This document shows positions 53,266-63,970 of a DNA stretch of 64,000 nt, in pieces. The DNA comes from an uncultured Prevotellaceae bacterium (GTDB taxonomy: Bacteria; Bacteroidota; Bacteroidia; Bacteroidales; Bacteroidaceae): positions 1-64,000 of the forward strand of contig CACYME010000003.1 of assembly GCA_902775475.1 (NCBI GenBank). Reading direction: 5' to 3'. The notes beneath the pieces are model-generated. The model was not told where the DNA came from. It did not search any database and saw only the letters and a program-made list of their open reading frames with translations. How positions within the stretch are numbered: the stretch's first letter is position 1; each line of letters begins with the position of its first letter. Both the position numbers and the translations under genes were made by a program.

Positions 53266-53478
53266 ATGCAGTTCGTGCTCATCTGTGTGCTGGCGCTGTT
53301 GGCGCTTGGCGTGGTGGCTGCGCTGGCTTCCATGTTTACGAAAGGCGGTACCGACGAGCCCGTCGTCGAGGCCCACGACTGCTCTTCGTGCAGCAGCGTG
53401 GCATCGGGCGAATGCAAGATTGGCTGCCTGTTGGAAGAGAAAAAGCGCCGAGAAAGCAATAAAATGCCGCTTTCGTAG
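53266..53478 (+). CDS. Small cysteine-rich single-helix membrane protein
   Basis: A 70-residue protein: an N-terminal membrane helix (FVLICVLALLALGVVAALASMF), then DCSSCSSVASGECKIGC, four cysteines in CxxC...CxxxC spacing that could bind metal, and a basic tail. It resembles the short FeoB-associated Cys-rich type in layout only. It starts 3 bases after the aroA stop and lies 14 bases before porW/sprE, so it is probably co-expressed. Confidence 0.65.
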   Translation: MQFVLICVLALLALGVVAALASMFTKGGTDEPVVEAHDCSSCSSVASGECKIGCLLEEKKRRESNKMPLS

Positions 53479-53492
53479 TTTATATTATTGAA

Positions 53493-56441
53493 ATGCGAAG
53501 ACACGCCGTAAACCTGTTGTCTGTGGTCATCCTCTTGTTGATGACTGCCTGCTCTGCGCACAAGAATACCGCGCGGAGCCGCTTCTGGCAGTCGTTTACG
53601 GCGAAATACAATACTTATTATAATGGTAAGCTGGCGTTCATCGACGGCTCGTTAGAGAAGGAAAAAGGCAACAAGGACGACTACACCGAGCTGTTGCCCC
53701 TCTTCACCGTTGCCAACAAGCAGAGCCGTCAGCTCGGCAGTGGCAACTTCGACCGCACAGTGGAGAAGATGGAAAAGACCATCAAGCAGCACAGCATCAA
53801 GGCGAAGCCCGAATGGAAGAAGACACGCCGCAAGACGGCCAAGGACCGCGAGTGGCTCAGTCGCCGCGAGTACAACCCCTTCCTCTGGAAAGCCTGGCTG
53901 ATGCTCGGGCAGGCGCAGTTCCAGAAGGGTGCCTTCGACGAGGCCGCCGCCACCTTCAGCTATATGAGCCGCCTCTACCAGTCGCAGCCTGCCATCAACG
54001 CCGGTGCCCGTGCCTGGCTGGCCCGCTGCTATGCACAGCTCGACTGGATCTACGATGCTGAGGACGTTATCCGCAATCAGAACCGCGACTCCATACCCTT
54101 CAGCGCGCAACCAGCCTGGAACCAGACGATGGCCGACTACTATCTGCGTGCCGGTGAGCTGGAGAAGGCTGTTCCCCTGCTGCGCAAGGTCATCAAGCGC
54201 GAACACCGCAAGGTGCAGAAGGCCCGTGAGTGGTTCATCATGGGGCAGGTATATACCGTGCTGGGACAGCAGCAGCAAGCCTACAAGGCATACGGCCACG
54301 TGGCTGCGCAGAACCCGCCCTACGAGATGGAGTTCAACGCCCGCATCGCCCAGACCGAGGTGATGGCCGCCAGCAACTACAAGAAAATGATCAGCCGCCT
54401 GCGCCGCATGGCTGCCAGCGACAACAACAAGGACTATCTCGACCAGGTGTACTATGCCATCGGCAACATCTACCTCTCGCAGAACGACACCGCCAAGGCC
54501 ATTGCCGCCTACGAGACGGGCAACGAGAAAGCCACGCGCAGTGGCACCGAGAAAGGCGTGCTGCTGCTCCGCCTGGGCGACCTCTACTGGCAGATGGAAC
54601 GCTACAGCGACGCACAGCGCTGCTATGGCGAGGCCATCGGACTGCTCGACAAGGAGCGTCCCGGCTACGACGAACTGTCGTCGCGCTCAAAGGTGCTCGA
54701 CGAGCTGGTGCCCTACACCGATGCCGTACATCTGCAAGACTCGCTGCAAGAGCTGGCCCGCATGCCAGAGAAGGAACGCCTGGAGGCCATCGACCGCGTC
54801 ATTGAGGAGCTGAAGAAGAAGGAGAAAGAGGAGGCCGACAAGGCCCGTGAGGCCGAGGTGGAGCAGGCACTGAACAAGCAGGGTGCACAGGGCAACCGCA
54901 ACCAGCGCCCCAACACTGCGCAGCAGCAGAACCAGCAGACCAGCGACGGACAGTGGTACTTCTACAACCAGATGGCCGTGAACCAGGGTAAGCAGACCTT
55001 CCAGCGACAGTGGGGAAAGCGCGAGAATGCCGATAACTGGCGGCGCTCCAACGTCACCGTCGTGGGAAACATCGACAGCAACGTAGAAACGCCTGACAGC
55101 CTGGAAAACGCTGACGAGCTTAACGACGCACTGGCTGCCAACGACAGCATCGAGGCTCCCAATGCCGAGGCAGACAGCCTGGCTGCCGACCCACACAACC
55201 GCGAGTACTACCTGGCACAGATTCCCTTCACCGAGGAGCAGGTGGCCGAGAGCAACGTCATCATCAAGGACGGCCTCTACCACGCCGGCGTCATCTTCAA
55301 GGACAAACTCGAAAACCTCTCCCTGGCCCGCAAGCAGCTCGTCAGGCTGGTCACGCAGTATCCCGACTACGAGCAGATGGACCAGGCGTGGTATCACCTC
55401 TTCCTGCTCTATTCGCGCATGGGCCTTCAGGCCGAGGCCGACAGCTGTCTGGCCCGCATGCAGGCCGACTATCCCGAGAGCGACTGGACAGTGCTGCTCA
55501 GCGACCCCTACTTTGTGGAAAATGCCCGCTTCGGCGTCCACATCGAAGACTCACTCTATGCTGCCACCTACGATGCCTTCAAGGCCGACCGCCACGACGT
55601 CATCGCTACCAACGCCCAGCTCTCAGCAGAGCGCTTCCCCCTGGGCGAGAACCGTCCTAAGTTCCTCTTCATCCACGGACTGAGCCTGCTCAACCAGGGC
55701 GATGCCAAGGGCTGCGTCGACGAGCTGAAGCAGGTGGTGGAGAAATATCCGCAGAGCGAGGTCACCGAGATGGCCGGCATGATTGTGAAGGGCGTGCAGG
55801 AGGGTCGTCAGCTCTATGGTGGCAAGTTCGACCTCGATGACATCTGGAGTCGGCGCGACCTGACCCTCAGCCAGGACTCCACGGCCGTAGACACCCTCTC
55901 GGCCGACCGCGACGTGCCTTTCATCTTTCTGCTGGCTTATCAGCCCGACTCGCTGGCCGAGGCGCTGGGCATCACACCCATCCAGGCTGAGAACCAGATG
56001 CTCTACCAGATGGCGCGCTTCAACTTCACCAATTTCCTTGTGCGCAACTTCGACCTGGAGACCGAGCACGAAGAGGGCTACAACCGCATGCTCATCCGTG
56101 GCTTCCTCAACTTCGACGAAGCCCTGCAATATGCCCGTCAGCTAACCGCAGCCCCCGAGCTCTCCGACATGCTGCGCCACTGCCGCACCATCGTCGTCAG
56201 CGAGCACAATCTTGCCATGCTCGGCAAGCGCTACAGCTTCCGCGACTACGACGAGTTCTACGAGCAGACCTTCCTGCCCCTGCCCGTCAGCAACGAGGAA
56301 CTGCTGCAAGTGCCCGACTACGAGCTGCCCACAGAACTTGACGACGAAGAAGACGCTGGGGCAGAAGATGTCGACGACGACAGCCCTCAGCCGCAGCAGA
56401 ACAACGGCGGCGGCTTTGATTTCGACGAGGACTTCTGGTAA
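53493..56441 (+). CDS. porW: Type IX secretion system lipoprotein PorW/SprE
   Basis: A 982-residue protein. MRRHAVNLLSVVILLLMTAC is a lipoprotein signal with lipobox MTAC. Long arrays of TPR-like helices follow (residues ~120-440 and ~590-780; for example KAWLMLGQAQFQKGAFDEAAATFSYMSRLY, VLLLRLGDLYWQMERYSDAQRCYGEAIGLL). A low-complexity, glutamine-rich middle (~470-500) separates them, and the end is acidic. The N-terminal SRFWQSFTAKYNTYYNGK block is typical of PorW (Porphyromonas) and SprE (Flavobacterium), needed for type IX secretion. Its presence fits the exported proteins elsewhere in the window. Confidence 0.87.
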   Translation: MRRHAVNLLSVVILLLMTACSAHKNTARSRFWQSFTAKYNTYYNGKLAFIDGSLEKEKGNKDDYTELLPLFTVANKQSRQLGSGNFDRTVEKMEKTIKQHSIKAKPEWKKTRRKTAKDREWLSRREYNPFLWKAWLMLGQAQFQKGAFDEAAATFSYMSRLYQSQPAINAGARAWLARCYAQLDWIYDAEDVIRNQNRDSIPFSAQPAWNQTMADYYLRAGELEKAVPLLRKVIKREHRKVQKAREWFIMGQVYTVLGQQQQAYKAYGHVAAQNPPYEMEFNARIAQTEVMAASNYKKMISRLRRMAASDNNKDYLDQVYYAIGNIYLSQNDTAKAIAAYETGNEKATRSGTEKGVLLLRLGDLYWQMERYSDAQRCYGEAIGLLDKERPGYDELSSRSKVLDELVPYTDAVHLQDSLQELARMPEKERLEAIDRVIEELKKKEKEEADKAREAEVEQALNKQGAQGNRNQRPNTAQQQNQQTSDGQWYFYNQMAVNQGKQTFQRQWGKRENADNWRRSNVTVVGNIDSNVETPDSLENADELNDALAANDSIEAPNAEADSLAADPHNREYYLAQIPFTEEQVAESNVIIKDGLYHAGVIFKDKLENLSLARKQLVRLVTQYPDYEQMDQAWYHLFLLYSRMGLQAEADSCLARMQADYPESDWTVLLSDPYFVENARFGVHIEDSLYAATYDAFKADRHDVIATNAQLSAERFPLGENRPKFLFIHGLSLLNQGDAKGCVDELKQVVEKYPQSEVTEMAGMIVKGVQEGRQLYGGKFDLDDIWSRRDLTLSQDSTAVDTLSADRDVPFIFLLAYQPDSLAEALGITPIQAENQMLYQMARFNFTNFLVRNFDLETEHEEGYNRMLIRGFLNFDEALQYARQLTAAPELSDMLRHCRTIVVSEHNLAMLGKRYSFRDYDEFYEQTFLPLPVSNEELLQVPDYELPTELDDEEDAGAEDVDDDSPQPQQNNGGGFDFDEDFW

Positions 56442-56447
56442 CCTTCG

Positions 56448-57863
56448 TTATTGTAATCTTTGCTTCCTGAATATCAGCTTCATGGTTTCGGGGTCGAGCG
56501 GCTTCATGGAGGGGAGCTTCAGGTCTTTCACCATGTGGAGCGTGCCCTGCTTGTACTTCTGGAAATGCTCGGTCTTGAGATGGCGCTGGTAGGCGTCCTC
56601 TGAGGCGTAGATTTCCAGGATGCGAATCTTTGTGGAGTCCTCGGCAGTCTGCATCGGGAAGAGGCAGACGACGCCAGGCTCTCGCTCCACGCTCAGCCGG
56701 TCCACCTCGTTGGCAAAGGCAAGATATTCCTTCAGATATTGCGGATAGACCTCGATTTCGGCAATGCGGCATAAAGCCCCACCCTCGGCCCCTTTAGCAA
56801 GGGAGAGGGGAGTGGATGGCTTTGCCGTAGATGTCTCGCCCAGAACTCCTCCGCGAGAGAGGGTAGGGATGAGGCTTCCTGCGTTCTTCCACAATATCAT
56901 CTCCTTGTATGGGGCAAGGTCTGGCTCTGTGGTCAGGTACTCCTTCATCCTTGCGAGACTGGCCGTCAGCACCTGTGGAGCTACGTAGGGATAGTCAGAG
57001 CCGTAGAGCAGGTGGTCGGGCGTGGTGATGGTGAGCAGCATGCGGATGACCTCGGGAGAGTGAGCCCCAGCCAAGTCATAATAGAGGGCGGCAAGGTTCG
57101 CTTCCCAGTCAATCTCGCCAACCATCTTGTTAGCCTGCATCACGGGCACCAGCGACTTCATGCGAGGTACGGCCATGGGCAGGTAGGCACCACAATGGGG
57201 CACTACCACTCTCACGTTCGGATAGCGGGCCAGCACATTGCGCGAAATCATGTTCGACACGGCACGGGTGGTCTCCGCGAGATACTCCTGCATGGCCAAT
57301 GGCGTCTGCTGCATCACCTGGCGGTTCACGGGCTCTGGGCGATGAGGATGCAGGATGACGACAGCCTTGCGTTCATTCAGCACGGCAAAAAGCCGGTCAA
57401 GTTCCGGCGCACCGAGATATTGACCTTGCACATTGGTTGCCAGTTTGATGCCGTCGGCCTTCAGCGTGTCGAGGGCATAGACGGCCTCACGGATGGCCGC
57501 ATCCACATTGGGCAGTGGCAGGGCTGCACAGAACAGGAACCGCCCTGGATGCTCCTGCTTTAGGCGGGCTGCCGCTTCGTTGCAGAAGCGAATGACGGTC
57601 TTGCCCCCGACCTCCGCCGCACTTCCTGGCTGTGGAGCCGCCAGTGTCAACACTGATGTCTGCACGCCTGCCTCGTCCATCCAGCGCAGATGTGCCTCGG
57701 CATCATACTTTGGCAAAGGAAATCCCTCGTCCATCAGTCGCCCCTCTTTCTCGAGAGATGACAGAAAATCTGGAGTGATGATGTGGCTGTGCACATCAAT
57801 CACACCCTGAGCTAAACCGTTTGTTGCCATCATCATTGCAATTAATACTGACTTTATTTTCAT
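56448..57863 (-). CDS. Exported amidohydrolase fused to an antibiotic-biosynthesis-monooxygenase-like domain
   Basis: About 471 residues with signal peptide MKIKSVLIAMMMATNGLAQ. Residues ~20-345 form an amidohydrolase-2/ACMSD-type metal-dependent hydrolase: IDVHSHIITPDF, ILHPHRPEP, VVPHCGAYLPM and LYGSDYPYV carry metal ligands. Residues ~375-471 form a dimeric alpha-beta ABM/YgiN-like domain (IAEIEVYPQYLKEYLAFANEV, VCLFPMQTAEDSTKIRILEIYASEDAYQRHLKTEHFQKY). The linker (TLSRGG...TAKPSTPLSLAKGAEGG) is the translated GC-rich palindrome (56785-56835), as if the repeat welded two genes together. The substrate is unknown. Confidence 0.83.
   Translation of the reverse strand: MKIKSVLIAMMMATNGLAQGVIDVHSHIITPDFLSSLEKEGRLMDEGFPLPKYDAEAHLRWMDEAGVQTSVLTLAAPQPGSAAEVGGKTVIRFCNEAAARLKQEHPGRFLFCAALPLPNVDAAIREAVYALDTLKADGIKLATNVQGQYLGAPELDRLFAVLNERKAVVILHPHRPEPVNRQVMQQTPLAMQEYLAETTRAVSNMISRNVLARYPNVRVVVPHCGAYLPMAVPRMKSLVPVMQANKMVGEIDWEANLAALYYDLAGAHSPEVIRMLLTITTPDHLLYGSDYPYVAPQVLTASLARMKEYLTTEPDLAPYKEMILWKNAGSLIPTLSRGGVLGETSTAKPSTPLSLAKGAEGGALCRIAEIEVYPQYLKEYLAFANEVDRLSVEREPGVVCLFPMQTAEDSTKIRILEIYASEDAYQRHLKTEHFQKYKQGTLHMVKDLKLPSMKPLDPETMKLIFRKQRLQ
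56785..56835. repeat. GC-rich palindrome, copy 4, encoding an interdomain linker
   Basis: Read on the minus strand: CATCCACTCCCCTCTCCC, then TTGCTAAAGGGGCC, then GAGGGTGGGG. It shares CATCCACTCCCCT...GGGGCC with copies 2 and 3. The neighbouring bases (GGCAAAGC before CATCCACTC) also resemble those beside copy 2. Confidence 0.65.
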
Positions 57864-57996
57864 TCTTTCTTTTTTTAAGTAACAAATCAAATCTAATTTA
57901 CACAAAACATCGTCTTTTCTTTAACAACGAATTGATACGAATTATACGAATTGCATGTATTTTTCACTTCCCCGCAGATAGAGTCCTTTTATGTTG

Positions 57997-58004
57997 CAAA
58001 GGTA
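57997..58004 (-). promoter_or_regulatory. -7 element (TACCTTTG) upstream of the amidohydrolase gene
   Basis: TACCTTTG on the minus strand, ~135 bases before the ATG; the leader contains three direct ACGAATT repeats (57925-57955). A -33 box is not clear. Confidence 0.4.
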
Positions 58005-58113
58005 CGGAGATATTCTCAAATGAGGGTTAGACAATTTACGGATTTATCAACCAATTTTACAGAATCTTTTGGGGGGCTTGAGGGGCTTCCGGGGGCGGGT
58101 TCTTTTTCTAAAA

Positions 58114-58521
58114 TGTCAAAATATTTCACAGAAAATTTTGGTCACGGCGGCGAAGCATTCTGGAGCGAAAAATGGCAAAAAATGGCCGTTTTGGCCTCTC
58201 TTCCAACCCTCACCCAATGAAAAATCTGGACGAAAAACGCGAAAATTTGCACATAATCCCTGCTTTTGTGCACGTTTTTTGCTTAAATTTTGCTACTCTT
58301 CGCGTTTTTGTAAGCACGCAAAAAAATAAAAAGTCAACGCCAAATTTTTCTGCGGCGTTGACTTTTAAATTCAAACGAACCCCTTTTTTTGCTAAAATTG
58401 AACCAAAGGATTGATTTGCAGCTATTTAGCGAACCCTCTCAAAACTCGCGTTTTTTCGTCCAAAAGTTCTTTTCGTGGAGAATTTTCGAAATATGGAGGC
58501 CAAAAATGGCCATTTTGTCAA
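58114..58521 (-). repeat. ~400-base noncoding repeat element, copy 3
   Basis: On the minus strand it runs from TTGACAAAATGGCC (58508-58521) to TTCTGTGAAATATTTTGACA (58114-58133), with the ends and internal order of copy 2. The hairpin AAAGTCAACGCC/GGCGTTGACTTTT (58331-58366), GCGTGCTTACA and CTCCAGAATGCTTCGCCGCCG are conserved. It begins ~30 bases after the fbp stop codon, in the same orientation relative to the upstream gene as copy 2. Confidence 0.75.
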
Positions 58522-58551
58522 TATTATTCAAAAAAAAGATAGAGGTTTCTA

Positions 58552-60528
58552 TTAGCTTCGTTTCTCCTTGATGATGCCGTGTCGATAGGCGTAGAGCAGG
58601 TCCTTCAGGTCGCTGATTTGTGCGCGTAGCTCGGTGCCCTTGTCGGTGTCGGCGACGAGCATGCGGTGGGTGGACATCTCGACGATTTGTGTGGTCGACT
58701 TGATGTCGGTGCCTCGCAGGATGGCATCCTGCTGGCTGGTGAACGGCTCGTGCTGTACGAGCTGGAAGCCTCGGCTGTGGTAGACGAGGGTGTAGCCGGC
58801 GATACCCGTCTCCTTGTGGTAGGCCTCGGAGAAACCGCCGTCGATGACCATCAGCCGTCCGCCGGCCTTGATGGGGTTCTCGCCAGAGCCAGCATGAACG
58901 GGCACGTGGCCGTTGATGATGTGGCGCGTCTCGCCCTGCACGCCGAAGGCATCGAGGATGCGGTCGCACACCTCGGCAGAGTCGCGCAGCTTGAAGTAGT
59001 TGCCCTTCTCTTCGTGGTAGGTGTCGCGGTCGGTGAGGAAGTAGCGCTCGAAGGTGGCCATCTTCGACTTGTCGAAGAGTGGGGAGTCCTTGCCGCACCA
59101 GAGGTAGAGGAAGTAGTCGCGGGCGTATTCCTTCAGTTCGCGGGGCGTATCGTTCTGGAATGCAGCACGGATGAGCTGACCAGTGTATTCCATCAGCTGT
59201 CGCCCGGCATATTTCTTGCCCAGGATTTCCACCTCCTTCAGCGTGCCATCTTCGTTGAGGGGCACTGAGGCATGGAAGAGCAGGTTCTGGTTACATATAT
59301 TATACATGCACCCGTGGGAGAGGATGGTGCGGATGTGCTTGCGCAGCTTCTCGCTGACGCGGAACGAGTGGTGCAGCTTCTTCATCAGCTCCTCTTCCTC
59401 CTTTGTAAGTGAAGAATGGAGCGAGAAACGCTCATCACTCAACAAAGTGGGGAAGTTGCAGTCTTTCATCTGATAGGTCTTGCCTCCGATGGTGCACGTC
59501 TGCTGTTTCAGGTCGATGGCCTCGAGAAGGCATCGGTCTTCCATCTGCCATTCCGGTCGGCGGTGGAAGATGCGTGCCTCTTCCTTGAACTGTATGACGG
59601 CGATGGCCTTGTGCATCTTGGCTGTCAGGGCCAGCGTCTTCTCGTCCATCTTGGCATCGGTCTTCAGCTCCTTGGGGATGAACTCGGTGCAGGGGTCGTC
59701 GCCGTAGGTCTCTAAGGCGAAGGTGGCCAGCGGCACGAGGTTGATGCCATAGCCCTCCTCGAGCGTGGCCAGGTTGGCATAGCGCAGCGAGAGGCGCAGC
59801 ACGTTGCAGATGCAGGCGTCGTTGCCCACGGCAGCGCCCATCCACAGGATGTCGTGGTTGCCCCATTGTATGTCCCATGAGTGGTACTGACGCAGCGTGT
59901 CCATGATGATGTGGGCACCAGGTCCGCGGTCGTAGATGTCGCCGAGGATGTGGAGCTGGTCGATGGCGAGGCGCTGGATGACGTTGCTGATGGCTACGAT
60001 GAAGTCGTCGGCACGGCCTGTTGAGATGATGGTGTCGACGATGACGGCGACATAGGCTGCCTTGTCCTGGTCGTCGGTACGCTCGTGGAGCAGTTCCTCG
60101 ATGATGTAGGAGAATTCCTCGGGCAGGCTCTTGCGCACCTTGGAACGGGTGTATTTCGACGAGACATCGCGGCAGACGCGCACCAGCTGGTGAATGGTGA
60201 TGCGGTACCAGTCGTCGAGGTCTTCCTCCTGCGCCTTGATGAGTTCCAGCTTCTGTTCAGGATAATAAATTAATGTGCAGAGTTCCTTCTTCTCACTCTC
60301 ACGGATGGTGTTGCCGAATATTTCGCCCACCTTGCGCTTGATGTTGCCCGAGGCGTTTTTCAATACGTGCTGAAAGGCTTCGTGCTCGCCGTGCAGGTCG
60401 GCCAGGAAGTGCTCGGTGCCCTTCGGCAGGTTCAGAATGGCTTCCAGATTGATGACTTCGCTGGCCGCATCGGCCACGGTGGGGTAGGTGTTCGACAGCA
60501 GGTGCAGGTATTTCTCGTCGGTGTTCAT
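58552..60528 (-). CDS. fbp: Class III fructose-1,6-bisphosphatase
   Basis: A 658-residue gluconeogenic phosphatase of the metallophosphoesterase-type class III (Firmicutes/Bacteroidetes). Motifs are FLADLHGEHEAF near residue 43, LHILGDIYDRGPGAH, WGNHDILWMGAAVGNDA and a C-terminal HIINGHVPVHAGSGENPIKAGGRLMVIDGGFS. The length is typical of the class. It has its own promoter, divergent from the atp operon, and is followed by repeat copy 3. Confidence 0.96.
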   Translation of the reverse strand: MNTDEKYLHLLSNTYPTVADAASEVINLEAILNLPKGTEHFLADLHGEHEAFQHVLKNASGNIKRKVGEIFGNTIRESEKKELCTLIYYPEQKLELIKAQEEDLDDWYRITIHQLVRVCRDVSSKYTRSKVRKSLPEEFSYIIEELLHERTDDQDKAAYVAVIVDTIISTGRADDFIVAISNVIQRLAIDQLHILGDIYDRGPGAHIIMDTLRQYHSWDIQWGNHDILWMGAAVGNDACICNVLRLSLRYANLATLEEGYGINLVPLATFALETYGDDPCTEFIPKELKTDAKMDEKTLALTAKMHKAIAVIQFKEEARIFHRRPEWQMEDRCLLEAIDLKQQTCTIGGKTYQMKDCNFPTLLSDERFSLHSSLTKEEEELMKKLHHSFRVSEKLRKHIRTILSHGCMYNICNQNLLFHASVPLNEDGTLKEVEILGKKYAGRQLMEYTGQLIRAAFQNDTPRELKEYARDYFLYLWCGKDSPLFDKSKMATFERYFLTDRDTYHEEKGNYFKLRDSAEVCDRILDAFGVQGETRHIINGHVPVHAGSGENPIKAGGRLMVIDGGFSEAYHKETGIAGYTLVYHSRGFQLVQHEPFTSQQDAILRGTDIKSTTQIVEMSTHRMLVADTDKGTELRAQISDLKDLLYAYRHGIIKEKRS

Positions 60529-60568
60529 GTATTTCTTTTCGCTTTGAATGTTTTAGCTTTAAGTGGTG

Positions 60569-60600
60569 CAAAGGTACGGAAAAATGTTTGTATGAGCCAA
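60569..60600 (-). promoter_or_regulatory. Promoter of fbp
   Basis: On the minus strand TTGG (60597-60600), 20 bases, TACCTTTG (60569-60576), 41 bases before the ATG. Confidence 0.65.
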
Positions 60601-60627
60601 TTTTTTCTGAACTTTTTTGCAAAAGCG

Positions 60628-60658
60628 TTGGATGTTTGGAAAAATATTGCTATCTTTG
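60628..60658 (+). promoter_or_regulatory. Promoter of the atp operon
   Basis: TTGG (60628-60631), 19 bases, TATCTTTG (60651-60658), 51 bases before atpD; back-to-back with the fbp promoter. Confidence 0.7.
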
Positions 60659-60705
60659 CCGAACAAAAAGAAAAACGATAATTAGAAACAATAAACACAA
60701 AGTAG

Positions 60706-62235
<1,530 letters not shown>

Positions 62236-62241
62236 ACGCTT

Positions 62242-62478
62242 ATGCTGAAACTGAAGATTGTTTCTCCAGAGAGAGTAGAGTTCATCGGTACGGTGGAGCA
62301 CGTCAAGGTGCCTGGCATGCGTGGCGAGTTCGAGATACTCACCGACCATGCCCCTATCATCTCGTCGCTACAGAAGGGCACCGTTGAATACGATGGCCAG
62401 CGGCTGGATGTGCTGGGCGGCTTTGTGGCTGTGCAGAAGAACGAGGTTTCTATCTGCGTCGAGATGGACGAGGATTGA
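62242..62478 (+). CDS. atpC: F1 ATP synthase epsilon subunit, short form
   Basis: A 78-residue protein, MLKLKIVSPERVEFIGTVEHV, with PGMRGEFEILTDHAPIISSLQKG. Only the N-terminal beta-sandwich that contacts gamma and the c-ring is present. The C-terminal helical hairpin that inhibits ATP hydrolysis in other bacteria is absent, as is usual in this phylum. The stop overlaps the next start (TGATG). Confidence 0.95.
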   Translation: MLKLKIVSPERVEFIGTVEHVKVPGMRGEFEILTDHAPIISSLQKGTVEYDGQRLDVLGGFVAVQKNEVSICVEMDED

Positions 62479-62747
62479 TGGTTCTCGAGATTCTGCTGTC
62501 AGCGCTCTTCTTTATCCTGCTGGGAACGACCTATGTGAAGGGTTACGACGTGGTGAAACACCACTCACCCGACCATCTGGTCCACTTCTATCTCATCATG
62601 GCAACGGTGCGTATGCTGCTCGTGGGAACGGTTGTAGCTCTCTACGTACTCTTTGCCGAAAACAGAGACGACGCCATTCGCTTCGCACTTATATTTATAA
62701 TAATGTATATAGTGATGATGGTGACGACGCTCTGTCTGAGACATTAG
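62478..62747 (+). CDS. Small membrane protein of the atp operon (AtpI-like position)
   Basis: An 89-residue protein with two or three hydrophobic helices (VLEILLSALFFILLGTTYV, FYLIMATVRMLLVGTVVALYVLF, FALIFIIMYIVMMVTTLCL). It occupies the place between atpC and atpB where Bacteroidetes encode an AtpI-like assembly factor, but the sequence is too divergent for me to assign the name. The ATG at 62478 overlaps the atpC stop; a TTG at 62475 is less likely. Confidence 0.75.
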   Translation: MVLEILLSALFFILLGTTYVKGYDVVKHHSPDHLVHFYLIMATVRMLLVGTVVALYVLFAENRDDAIRFALIFIIMYIVMMVTTLCLRH

Positions 62748-62791
62748 AACAATGAAACTTGCTCTTGCAGCAATTATGTGAATTGTAGAAT

Positions 62792-63871
62792 ATGAATTGT
62801 AAATTGAAACGACTGCTATGCCTGGCACTGCTGCTGCTGACGATGATTCCGGCAGCGAGGGCTGAGGACTTCTCGGCCAAGGAGGTGGTGCTGGAGCATA
62901 TCAAGGACTCGCATGAGTGGCACATTACTGACTTGGGTGAGGGTAGGGACCCGCTGGTCATACCCTTGCCGGTCATCGTGAAGAGCTCCACCGGGTGGCA
63001 TGTCTTCTGTTCGTCGCGCTTTGAGCATCATGCCGATGCCAGTGGGCTGCGCCATGTGAAGGCCGATGCACCTGCCGATCTGCAGGGGCTGGCCATAGCC
63101 ACTGAGGGCGAGAACGCAGGCAAGATTGTGGAGAACGGCTCTCCCGTCCTCGACTTCTCCATCACAAAGACCGTGGCCGTGATGTTCATCAATGTCATCC
63201 TGCTGCTCTGCATCGTGCTCGGCTGTGCGCGCTGGTACAAGAAACGTAAGGCCAGCGATGCGGCACCGGGAGGCTTCGTGGGCTTCATCGAGATGCTGGT
63301 CATGTATGTGGTAGACGAGATTATCAAGCCTGGTGTGGGCAAGGGTTACGAGAAGTACACCCCCTACCTGCTCACCTGCTTCTTCTTCATCTTCACTTGC
63401 AATGTGATGGGCCTCATTCCCTTCCCACCGGGCAGTGGCAACGTGACGGGCAACATCGCCGTAACGTTCTTCCTCGCCCTCTGCACCTTCATCATCGTGC
63501 AGTTCTCGGGTAACAAGCACTACTGGAAGGACATCTTCTGGCCCGACGTACCTACGTGGCTGAAGTGCCCTGCACCCATCATCCCCATCATCGAGTTCGT
63601 GGGCATCTTCACGAAGCCCTTTGCGCTCATGATCCGACTCTTTGCCAACATGATGGCAGGCCATGCCATCGCCGTGGCCATCACGTGTATCATCTTCCTG
63701 GTTGCCTCGCAGGCCGTGGCCGTGCAGCTCTCGATGTCGGCACTCTCGGTGCTGATGAGCATCTTCATGATGTGTCTGGAGTGCCTGGTGTGCTTCATCC
63801 AGGCCATGGTGTTCACCATGCTCTCGGCCGTGTTCATCGGTCTGGCCCGTGTGGAGCCCGCTCATGAATAA
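62792..63871 (+). CDS. atpB: F0 ATP synthase subunit a
   Basis: A 359-residue membrane subunit forming the proton half-channels. It has a long N-terminal extension beginning with a signal-like MNCKLKRLLCLALLLLTMIPAARAEDFSA, then ~100 periplasmic residues, characteristic of Bacteroidetes AtpB. The membrane core has FTCNVMGLIPFPPGSGNVTGN, the essential arginine in KPFALMIRLFANMMAGH, and the final helices LVCFIQAMVFTMLSAVFIGLA. atpE would be expected just past the window end. Confidence 0.95.
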   Translation: MNCKLKRLLCLALLLLTMIPAARAEDFSAKEVVLEHIKDSHEWHITDLGEGRDPLVIPLPVIVKSSTGWHVFCSSRFEHHADASGLRHVKADAPADLQGLAIATEGENAGKIVENGSPVLDFSITKTVAVMFINVILLLCIVLGCARWYKKRKASDAAPGGFVGFIEMLVMYVVDEIIKPGVGKGYEKYTPYLLTCFFFIFTCNVMGLIPFPPGSGNVTGNIAVTFFLALCTFIIVQFSGNKHYWKDIFWPDVPTWLKCPAPIIPIIEFVGIFTKPFALMIRLFANMMAGHAIAVAITCIIFLVASQAVAVQLSMSALSVLMSIFMMCLECLVCFIQAMVFTMLSAVFIGLARVEPAHE

Positions 63872-63877
63872 TGAAGA

Positions 63878-63970
63878 GTCGTAATATCGAAATAACGTTA
63901 TATCGTAATAACGAACATCGAAATAACGAACATCGTAAAAACGAAATACCGCGATAACGAAATAACAAAA
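63878..63970. repeat. Degenerate 7-8 base tandem array after atpB (ATCGAAATAACG type)
   Basis: Successive short units ending in CG (AAATAACG, AACATCG, TAATAACG, GATAACG) fill the gap after atpB. It has the same spacing habit as the other intergenic arrays in this window but a different unit sequence and no visible inverted arm. Confidence 0.55.

Noticed and set aside
58172-58571. Lysine/phenylalanine-rich small proteins in repeat copies 2 and 3
   Set aside because: Frames at matching places in the copies carry stops or shifts, so the element is treated as noncoding.
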